Positions 47,900-59,000 of a stretch of 64,000 bases of DNA are shown here, one piece after another. Source of the stretch: Phoronis australis (lineage: Eukaryota > Phoronida > Phoronidae); the NCBI GenBank assembly GCA_002633005.1, contig NMRA01000096.1, forward strand, positions 310,001-374,000, read 5' to 3'. Numbering within the stretch: the stretch's first letter is position 1; every line of letters begins with the position of its first letter. The position numbers were made by a program, and so were the translations under genes. The notes beneath the pieces are model-generated. The model was given only the letters and a program-made list of their open reading frames with translations, ran no database searches and was not told the origin of the DNA.

Positions 47900-48700
47900 A
47901 GTCATCAAATGAGAAAACCTCAAATAACTAAAAAACTTGAGTTGTGGCGAGAAACATGTCACGCATTACAGATAGCCTGTGCTGAGATCTATTCACATAC
48001 CTAATTTGAAGGTTAGGCCAAAGGATTTCTAACTCCACAACATAATACAAAAAATGACGGTCACAGCGCCATCTTGCGTCCGGTTTTGCCCCAAAACAAA
48101 AGTCCTCGACCAATTGACTATATAACCACTGTATGTAAATTTCATACCGATCAGATGAGAATGCGATCTCTAGCATTCATATGATAGCCAACAAAGCGCA
48201 GATAGAAATAAGTCAATAAAAGAACGGTCATCAAAGCAGTAAATATTGAGTATTTCAAGAACGGTATGTCGTAGCCAGAAACGGATTTCAAAATGTTGAC
48301 ATCGCTTAAACAATCTATCCACATATCAAACTTCATACAGATCCATCAAGGGATGCCGAAAAAAGGGAACAAAATTAGAGAACAGTAATTGACTCAACTC
48401 GACAACGAAGAGTCCTAGAGAAAAACAAATGACACATTTCCGATACCCTGTGAAATGATCTACCCACAAAAAAATCAGACTATCTCTCTAGGAACAGCGG
48501 AACTACTGTTCCGCAAACCAAAATAGTGAAAATGGTCGCCACAACGCGATTTTAACCAAAAACATTAGGCTTTGAACCATTCACGAGACGCAATAAATTG
48601 CATGCTAATAGAATATGAAATGGGAGCCGTAGTGTGTAACAAAGACACAGAAAAACAAGACAAATTTCATGACAAGCACCAGACCTGGAGACATTTCATG
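47900..48700. repeat. Dispersed repeat family D, copy 2
   Basis: Same orientation and order of blocks as 34900-35760: GACGGTCACAGCGCCATCTT near 48056, AGATAGAAATAAGTCAATAA near 48200, TCTATCCACATATC near 48311 and a second GGTCGCCACAACGCGATTTT block near 48533. Confidence 0.65.
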
Positions 48701-51700
48701 TCACCAATTAATAAGGATTCAATTCCATGACATTTCAGGAAAATCCCTATCTAATGTGCATTGATTGGTGGCTGACCCCAGATGCACTTTCAAATTTCTA
48801 GTAATTCAACAATCATGAGACAAAACAACTCTAGATCGAAAATTGAATGTACCCACAAGGGTTTTGCATCGTGGTTTGGTGTTTTATTACTGCAAAATGG
48901 CTGAGCGACGTTTTCAATAAATGCCAAGTGTGAAGTATATGACTAATGGGCTAATTTTCTTATTTTCCTGTTCAATGCAACATAAAAGAACTGAAGGTCA
49001 GCTTATTGAATTTAACTTGTTGAGTCAATCTAAATTGATACAAAATATATTGTTTTTTGGTGGCATGCTCCTTTGAAACTGATTCTAGGAAAATGAGGTC
49101 AGTGAAAAGTCCTCGCTGAATAGATATATGATTTAAATTCTCTGTACAGTTATAAAAGTTGGGACCCAATGAAATGATACATGTGTATACTACTGCAAAG
49201 TGGCAATCTTTATGGTGGATTGGTGAATGGTACATAGCCAAAAACAAAGTCAAGAGTCAATAAAATGTCAATAAACGCGACATGCTGTTGCTGGACTTGA
49301 GTTGTCACTGTGGTAACATTTAACTTTGAGACTACCCAGGAAATTAGAAAATAGTCGCTCTAAAGTATCATGTATCACATTATCCAAAGATACCCTTGTG
49401 AACTGTATTCCAACTCTGTGTTACTTGTACATATACTTTGATGATCTCCCAATACTTTAATTTATTCTTGTTATTGCTCATACTTATTTATTTTATAATT
49501 ATGATCCATCTTGCCCATCATTATTTACAGTGTGTTTATTGTGCTGTTATGCGAGAAAAAACTCGTTCTAGTGGTCAATGTAAAAATATTTGCTTTGCAT
49601 TCGGCCACTTACACAATTTGTTCAACTTGTGCATTATCGATAACAAGTGTTTCCTAACTGTGGAAAGAAATGAAAAAATATTGCTGGAAAAAAGTGCAAT
49701 AAGCCGCATGAAGTACTTAACGCTGTGTGAGGATGCAGTTATTAAAAAAAGTTAAAAAATACATGTCTGTGCATGGAATTTCAAAAAATTCATGAGTGGA
49801 GTGCAAATTTATTTAGCAGCAAAATAACCATCAGTGATCAATCATTGGGATCTGAGAAATTTTTGGCCACATTAAAAATAATAATAAAAGAAAAGAATGT
49901 ATTTCATGCCAGATTTTATTCTGTGCACAGCAACACAATCTGTCAGGCACTTTAGACTTAAAAGTTGGTGAAATGAAACCTATACTCATTTGAAAACATT
50001 TGAAAGTCACATGCTATATCAATAATTTTTTTAAATTATAAAATCAAGCCTAAAGTGACAAGTCCAGTAGTACAAAGCAGTTATAAGGTTCTGAGTAACT
50101 AAAATGTCATAATTTAAGCAATTTCAGAGCACAAAATAAAAAAAATTAAAAGATGCATGGAAAAATAAAAAAATAATTAAAAAAAATTGTAACACTGATG
50201 TTTCATGTTAACTATTTATATAAGAAGAGTCTTGGTCATGTTCTTGTTAATACCAATGTCTTGCCAGAATTTCACCGAAAGAATTAAATTCATGGTCTTG
50301 TGAACCAATCAATGACAATGGCAGGTCGCTAGCTAGCCTCCTTCAGTCTTCATTCAGCTGTCTGGCTTATTATAATTATGACAAAATTATGTGCAAACTA
50401 AATTGTGGCCTTTTTGTTTTCAGAAACAAATACAAACACATTATTTATATTCAATGAGTTTGTAGACATTTTTGAAAATGAATATACTTGTCAATTACAT
50501 TATTCTTTAGCTTCTACTCAAAAGTGTAAAATTAAGAAAATGAAACGATGGCAGTGCTTAAGTTTGTTTACTAAGGAAGCGACCACCTATTGAGCACACA
50601 AAGAACTACTACAAGACAAATAGTTTCAAACTCAAACTTACCCTATTCCCCTTAGAAAATTCACCCATAAACGACAAATTTACGAAAAACATGTGATTAC
50701 AATGTCTTACTACAACGACTGAGAATAAACAAAACATTTAGCTCCACCATGAAGCTTCAAGCATAAAAAGATGACCCGGCTTCTCATCAGTCTGCTTTCC
50801 CGCACATGAAGGTCAAGGTGCCGCCATTTGCAAAATTTACCCATGTACACATCCGCACATGGATGCTTCTAAAACATGTAGAGAAAAAAAACGACAAAAG
50901 AAAGATAAATTTTGAGAAAAAATAGTATATTAACTAATTAAATAATACTATCTTTACACAATAACCTTTGAGGTGGAGTGAAAAGTATAAAAGCTTCGGA
51001 ACTATTGTGCGTATGAATACAAAATTCTGTAATTTTCCGTCTGAAACAACTGCCTGCGAAATCCGCGATTAGAGCCTACCACCCTCTAGGAACAAAAACA
51101 TCGCCTCACGTGTGATCTTTCTCCAGTCATTCATCCAGGTTGTGTACTTACGTAACTTGCCTTCATAGAAACATTTAAAACTGGTGTGATGCATCGTCTA
51201 ATTTATCGTGTATGCATATGTGACTCAGTTGTGGAGTTTCCTTGGCTAACTTGCCTTTGCGTCGGGAGCGAGGCATTTTGCCTTGTNAAAAAGTTGATTT
51301 CACGATTTTGGGAACTGAAATAGGGACTGCTCGAAGAAAAAGTTTGATAATAGGAGTATTTGTTCGAGTTGGAAGGAATTAAACACGTCGACAACCTCCT
51401 CAGGTGTTCCTCTATGCGCAAAAGGTATTTATTACAACGTGACTTTGATGGTTTAGTCGGTGCGAGGCATAATTCGCCGAAAAGCTTCCGGCGTACAGAG
51501 CGCCTATAGCCTCTACATCGCCTCTGCTTCGGGCCAACTGAGGCGATGGTCATTGCCTATGGTCATGGACACTGCCTCTGCCTGGGCACTGCCAGTGCCA
51601 GTGGCAGTGGCTTGCCTTGGGACACAGCAACACAGGAAAGCCGCTCCTGCGATACTATAATATATTATAGTACATAGTGGCAAGCGTCTGATGAGAATAC

Positions 51701-52916
51701 CTGTGCATTGGGAGGCAGATGGAGTCTTCGATCTTGTAATCAGAATGTTTTCCATATACCGTCATTCATTTTATCAACGAAATTTAAGATATATTCACTC
51801 TTATGTATTAGTTTGTCGGAGTTTCTGGTTCAAAATATGTTATCATTTGGTTTGTTCTATGTTGTATAGAACTCCTTGCTAAACAATGTGCTCGTGGTCA
51901 AATGGAATCCTACAGAAAGTTAAGGGGAGGACACACATCTTCCAGCCATATCAAAAGGCGCAGACGGGGGACCTGTGAGGGTTCGGTAGCAAGTTCTCTG
52001 AGCGCTACTTTTTTGGGGCATGGATATTATTAGGAGTGGACTGTGACTTGAACTAATATCTGTTATTGTTCAAAAAAGTGACCCTTAGTTGGAGTCACTT
52101 TTTCACAATGTTCACACTGAATTTACGTAGACGCCTTTGAAAAGTAACTCCGGGTCATTACAAAAACTTGTCTCCACACAAGCACGGTTTCCAAACCGAG
52201 GTTAAATTCAGATATCAATCACTGGCACCTTTAGTCAGCCCTCAACTATACACTAATTATAGTCCATTGTTGAGCATTCTTGCCTTCTTTGTGCGGCATT
52301 ACGACTTGCAGATCAATTACCTACCACACTTCAAATAGTTGCTAAAACTGAGTGACCTGTTTTCATTAATGAGTACCAGAGAAAGGTACCTTAACTCATT
52401 TAATTTGGCTCATTTTTTTGTATTTCTTGAGTGCCTCCACCGCTGGTCCACTCCCAAGCCCTAAGGTTATGTCGCCTTATTACAGGATTACTAGTGTCAC
52501 AGATTTGGCTTCTACTGCACACGCGTCATTTACTTAGTAGTAAGTTTAGAGCACCTTACGTCAACTTCTATTAGAAACCAGCTTCTACTAAAAAAAACTG
52601 GTAGTTACTGTAGTTATTTTTCCAATTATGCATATCACACTGCACTGCAAACTTGTTTTACTTGTGTGAAAGTACCTGATTTCAGAAATAAATCTTTAAT
52701 TCCCTTGGGTACATAGTATCGGGTAAAAATTTTTGTTTTGGATTGTGCCATATTGTTGAATCAACTGGCCAGTTTGATTGGTCAGCATCCATGGATTTGC
52801 TTAAAGCTGAGCTTACAGGTATATAGGCATGTTGGTGGATACCGCAACTCTGCGCACTAGATATCTGTAAACTGTAGCCTTAACGATCTGCATATATTGG
52901 TTGTAGTTGGTCTACC
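48701..52916. other. Upstream region of the HMG20 gene
   Basis: No coding exon is supportable. The 105-codon frame at 49438-49755 is Leu/Ile-rich at its start but unrecognised, and the 116-codon minus-strand frame at 51203-51553 contains an undetermined base. The region probably holds the HMG20 promoter and 5'UTR exon, and perhaps the start of the divergent PEAK transcript. A GCCGCCATTTG (YY1-type) sequence lies at 50820. Confidence 0.4.
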
Positions 52917-53023
52917 ATGGACATTCCTTCCAACCCAGACATGATGGCTGGATATCAGTTTGAGCAGATACAGCAAGAGGAAGAGGCTTCCAAGGAGAAG
53001 ATTAAACTAGATGTCAACACAAC
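52917..53023 (+). CDS. HMG20A: HMG20 coding exon 1
   Basis: Start codon in ACCATGG context. Encodes [18 protein letters not shown] and an acidic/Lys stretch ending DVNT. Donor AC|GTAAGT. A TTGTAG just upstream of the start could be an acceptor for a 5'UTR exon. Confidence 0.8.
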
Positions 53024-56000
53024 GTAAGTCTAGCAAACGCGTTTTAGTGTAAGTCACACACTGGAAATTTCTATTATGTTTCACTGATAATTAATCAGTA
53101 TTTTACTCTTCATGTTCTACTTGGTACAACTCCTATAAACAAGAAATATAACATACAGTCTCTAAATTTATGTTGAAGCACCTTTCTGAATCAAGAGCGT
53201 GTAAATAGGATTTGAGAGTTATGTAGCTGTATTTGAAAAAGCTGGCTTATGCCAGTTGGACCAGACGGTGAGATGTGGGTGCTTCAGTAGCGGCAGTGAG
53301 ATCATCAGATGTGTTGACGTAGGATGCTACTGGAAGAACTGTGTTGGCAGACGGCAACAAATTTGAATTCCTTATTTGCAATTGCTATTGAAGACAACAT
53401 TGTCGTACGCCGATTCAAGCTTCCTTAGAGTCCTCCGTGAATAATATGTGAATGGAGCGTTGTTTGGATGAGCGATTCTCTGAAACGTTGGCCGCTGAAA
53501 GTAGTGCATGATAGATGTTGTGTTGCTTGCGTCTACTTACAGATTGTCCATTTTATTCTTGTGATCTCTCTATGTGGAACTCGTGTAAACATTGGTTATC
53601 ATTACTCGACGGCGTTTTCAAAATACCCGATGTCATGTAATGAACTCTGCCAGGCAACCCGAGTTTTTACCGATGACATTCATCAATTTAGGTTTGTTTT
53701 GTTTCTGTTATCCATCAATATAATTAAGTTGTCTATCATGATGTTAACTGGTTAATATTTCACATTCACCATGCTAACTATTCTACTCCCAGATTTGACA
53801 CAACAGACGACCAGAGTTTCAACACAAGTCAAGCACTGACAGCTAGTCAAGAACTTGATGCTCAGAGCATTGTCACTTATATTCCACATGGTAATAAGGC
53901 TAGTAACCTGACAAAGTCTGATTAGTTATGCTTTACCCAAACCTTTGCTAGAAATGAATGCAGTAATATTGATTTCTTAATGTGTTTGTGTTTCAGTGAC
54001 ACTGAGATTATGAGGGGTTTAATTCCAGTTCCACTTGTCTGGTGAGACGGGTTAAAGGGTTCATAAGATATAAAATCAATCATTTTGCAAGTCAAATTGC
54101 AAGTTCGCACATTCATGCTTGGCCACTATGATTAGTGAATTAAAATTTTACTATATGACATCTACTTTTTTTGTTTAAATACATTGTGGATTATGAAAAA
54201 AAAACATGAAAAATCTCTGGAATCAAACCTCAAAGGAAATGAAGAAACAATATGTGCCGGAACCCTAAAATGCCTTTAATAGACCATGTAATAAAGATGG
54301 CTTGCATCGTATTGTTTTAACTGAGCTTTCATTTTGTTTTCCAGTGCAATTAATAGAGCATGATGCCAATGGTCAACCTACCTCAGAACTACAACCAACA
54401 GAGGTATTTGATTATACATAGATAGGATCCTCAAAATAATGATCAGAGTACATACAAATTATGCATCTTGAAGTACATCAGAAGTAGCAACTACATACAG
54501 TATAGTGTACTTGGTACAGCTCCGGGTGTAACCAAATCTGCTCTTTTGATGATCCTGCGTAGACATATTTTGTGTCACACATTTCTGAGTCGAGATGTCT
54601 TTGGTTCGATTGAATCAGTAAAGATACATGTATAACATTGTCCTGTTCACAGATGGCAGCACGCTGCACATCTCAGGAGTCTCTTTGGTGCCATTGATAA
54701 GCGAAGATGGCCTACACCAAAACTGCATGAAAATTGCATTTTCGATTACAATTAATAGGTATTTGATTTTTACTTTTATGACTTGTGTGTATTTTCCTGT
54801 ATTTTGTGTTGTTTTATGCACTATGGTGCGTCTTCGTTCAGTTGTTGCTCCGTCTTCTTTAGAAAAAGAAGAGTGGCTGGCCAAAGGGTAAGAAGCGTAA
54901 GAAGGTGATGCGGGATGAGAACGCCCCCAAGCAGCCTTTGACTGGTTACGTAAGGTTCCTGAACGAGCGACGAGAACAGCTGAGACTGGAAGACCCCAAT
55001 CTGTCGTTTGCCGATCTCACTCGCATGCTGGGTAGAGAGTGGACTAGGATGCCTTATGACCAGAAACAGGTTGATTTTTTTATTAGAATGCACTCGTACA
55101 GGCTGGGTCTCTTTTATCAAAGGTCGAACAACTGATCTCAGCTAAGCCGGCCCCATTTGGAATTTTTATTAACAAATGATTTACATAGTTTACGAAGATG
55201 TGCATTCAACTATGAACTATGTTTCATTCCCTACAAATATGTAGTGCCGCTTTCACAATATGTTGCCATCCATAGTCTTAGTAACAACCACACTTGCGAC
55301 CTTTGACCTCTGTCAAAACATCAGTTTCTCCATTATGTGATTACTCCTGAAGGCATTCTTTTATGCACTATTTATTCTGAACTGACTCTCATTTTGATTT
55401 TAAACACTTAACTATTAACCCTATACCTTATTAGTAATCTATATGGTAGTTATGAAAATGAATTCCGTATATTTTCTATGGTCGGAATCGGTGATCTTAC
55501 GCATAAGCCGTGACATCATTTTTCAGTAGTGGCACCTGGCAAAATTAGCAAGTTTTACTTCCGGCAAGTACGTCGTCTGCTAATCATGGTCGGCTGTTGT
55601 GTAGTCGGGTGCCAAAAGCATCCATGCACTAAAATAGATGTGAGAATTTCCGGTCACAATACACTAACCGGAAACTGAAATTGGTAATTTAGAAGAATGG
55701 CGCCTCCTCTTGGATAGTACACAAGAAAATGTCAGGAGTTGCGAATCTGTTGTCTGCAATCTATGATTGCATGTATCACATTAAGCAACTATCATTGGTG
55801 AAGTTGTGACTACTTTGCTGTTACAGCATTACTTAAATGAAGCTGACAAAGACAAGGCAAGGTATTTAGAGGAACTTCACGAGTATCACAAAACAGAAGC
55901 TTACAAGACGTTTCAGAAGAAGAAAATGAAAGGTAGGAACCAAGGTACTCGGTACAAGCAGCTTTTATCGAAAGCAGTGAACTTAACGCTGTGTTGGACC

Positions 56001-59000
56001 TTATGGGCCAGTATGTACATTTAGCCTATTGTATACAAGACTAGAGAATTTTACTCGGCAAACGTACATATTTCCTGAAAGTAGAAATTCTATTCAGTGT
56101 GCCACTAATTAGGTCACGTGACTATGCTTTTTTAAGACAAATTTAGCGAAAATGAAAGATACATTCATAGCAAAACAACAGGATCAGTAACATGACCAAA
56201 AATTTGGATGACGTATATATTCAATGAAAAATTTCTTAAAAAATGCTTTTTCAGTTTTCTAAATTATCAATTCGTTTTTGTGGTGTGCAATTTTGTTCGT
56301 AAAATCATACAAATTCAATTTTTTGATAACCTCATGCAAAAGTGGAACATTTTAAAAAACAATTTCGAAAAGCGTTTTGGAAAACAGAGTATATAAAACA
56401 GTTTCATGTGAATCAGGTCAGCCTTTTCTGAGATACGATGTGCCAATGTTGGCCAAAGTTCGACATTTGTCTTAAAAGCCACAATGTATCTACTCGTCAC
56501 TCCATCTAGTATTTGAGCACGTAACAATTTCATTCTCTTGGTCGACAGTCCATGATGTGCTTATTCTTCCCACGCCAAGGCACTACTTGGGATCTGAGTA
56601 CGTCAAAATTCTACCAGTTTTGGACAAAATTCAATGCCAAAACTGCTCTTTCCTTGATCACATTTGTTTTTGGCCAAAATATGAAAATGAAAATCAGTGC
56701 TTACGTAAACAAAGCCATTGTATACACTGGCCTTGTTTACGTATGCGCTGATTTGAATGTTCATGCTCTTTCCTTTTTCCATAGATTCTAACATGTGAAT
56801 CCTCACAAAGCTTTGTCTAATGGCAGCAGTGGTACAAAACTTGAACATGGAAAAGCATTGAATTTTTGTGCTAAATATGTTTCATGCAAAAGTGATAAAA
56901 CCAGACTTCGCATGTCAACCATGTTGTGTCCTACATTGGCAAGATTTCACTGTAAGGTAGAATTTAAGATAATTTTTTTATAGCAAAAGTTAATGTTTTG
57001 GATGTAAACAGTTATTTAGGTTTCAGGAAATTGAGGTTATTGTCATGAGAGAAAATCTATTCTAGACTTGTCTTTTGATTAACAGTTAATAATGTTCAAA
57101 TTGGGGGTTCTTGGTAACACTGTAGGATGAAAAGAGTGCATGTGTATTTTGTCAAGTGGTCTCTGTATGTGTGCGTGGAAAGGGGGTAGTGTTAATTGGA
57201 AAATACTGAAATGGCACGAGTTTTGCGTAATCACAGGCAGCCATAAGCTGTTCAAATCATAATTGCTGATTAAGAAGTGATAGGGTTTCTTGTGTAATCG
57301 AATTTCGACAACACCTAGTCCTTGTGTGCTGTAAATTCAGCACGTTTCAATTGACAAAACGTTTTTAAATTCTCAAGCCTAACATGATACCTGATGCTAT
57401 ACAGCAGATATGGTGGACATGGAAGTTCTCAACACAGCTGAGATGGATGACACTGAAATAGATGAAGTGAGAGACCTGACTGGCTTCCCTTCATTTGACA
57501 TACCTGTCTTCACAGAGGAGTTCCTCGACCACAATAAAGGTAGCTATTTACCAACTGAAGCGTCACTTGTTGAGGTTATTGAATTTGTGTCTTTGTCGTG
57601 CTTTATATTTTACTGGTAATGGTTAGTTCTAGAAAACTTCATCAATGCTTTCTGAAAATCTTCGTGTAGAGCAAATATGTAACATTTTTTTGATTAAAAA
57701 TGCTTTTCACCCCTGTTAAGCTGTCCTTGTTGAATTCTTAACTGATGCTTTAAAGTTTGAAAACATTACTACACTCATCCACTCATCCGACCTTGAATTA
57801 TTTCTGAGTGAGCCTGCATTTCAAGTCACAAGCAATGCGTACGTACACCACTATTGAGTCCGGTGTTTTAGTGTTGGCCAACCCCAACTAACTCTAAGCA
57901 CTTTCTTGAGTTACACATGGTTTTGATGTTGTTGTCGGTAACAGAAATCGGACCCTATCATGTTAAGCAGTATTATGAGGCCCAATTCGTTTTTCGGTTT
58001 TTAGCTAGCTAAACGGGGAAATGCAGCTTCAGGCTTTTTGAATCACTGACCTAAGGCATAAAAGTTTAGGTCAACATTCATTCTGTCATAACATTAGAAG
58101 GAGTAGACAGCGAGCATCTTAAATGTGCATAACACCATGGAGGGAGGGGACAAAATTTAGTCTGTGTTAACTTCCTAATTTATTGAAGTTGTTGTGACAC
58201 AGGACTCAACCCTTTCATTTGAAGAGTTTTATGTCCAGGATTTCAAAAAGTGCCGTCCTTGGCTGATCAAGTAAATTCACATGCTTTGATTGTCCCTTAA
58301 TTTTTAATGTGCGTTAGTCATATGTTTCATATGTCATTTCAGTTGATGGACTGGTGTCTCGCAATACTTATATTATTGAGAAACAAAGTTAGTATCCTGT
58401 ATAACATGACCAAGTTGTTTCCTTCATTGCAGCTCGTGAATCAGAGCAGCGCTTGCTTCGCAAGCAGAACACAGCATTCGAGGAACAGAATGCCATCCTT
58501 AGCAAGCACATCGACAATATGAAGGCGGCCATTGAGAAACTTGAGATGGAGGCTGTGCAGCAACGCAGCAACAATATGGCGCTTCAGCAACACTTGGACA
58601 TGTTGCGCAGTACGTTGACACAGAACTTTGGCGCAGTGCCGCTGCCAAGTAAGTGGTCCGGGGAGTGACAGTCTGATACGTCGGTTGTTCTGTCACAAGA
58701 CTTCGAAACCATTTTTAGCTTCACAGCTGATACACCTTATTCACACAGTCACCATCTTACTCAGGGCTTGGAATTTTCCGCGGAAATGCGGATTTCCGCT
58801 TTTTTCAAATGTGCTTTCCGCTTTTTTTATAATATTTCCGCGTAAAAAAATCGGATTTGATATAAAATTTCCGCGGCAAATTCCTTTCTTACCGCGGCGT
58901 TTGCAGACGACGTTCACCTCGAAAAGCGGAAGTTGCTCTTATGTTTCGGAGGAACGTAAATTGTCAACATTGCCGGGGCATCTGGGACAGCGTGGTGGGA

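Noticed and set aside
49438-49955. Hydrophobic-start 105-codon frame and its neighbour as a membrane or transposase gene
   Set aside because: No conserved motif; AT-rich sequence easily encodes Leu/Ile/Phe runs.
51203-51553. 116-codon minus-strand basic frame near the HMG20 promoter
   Set aside because: Contains an undetermined base, no recognisable domain and no splice support.
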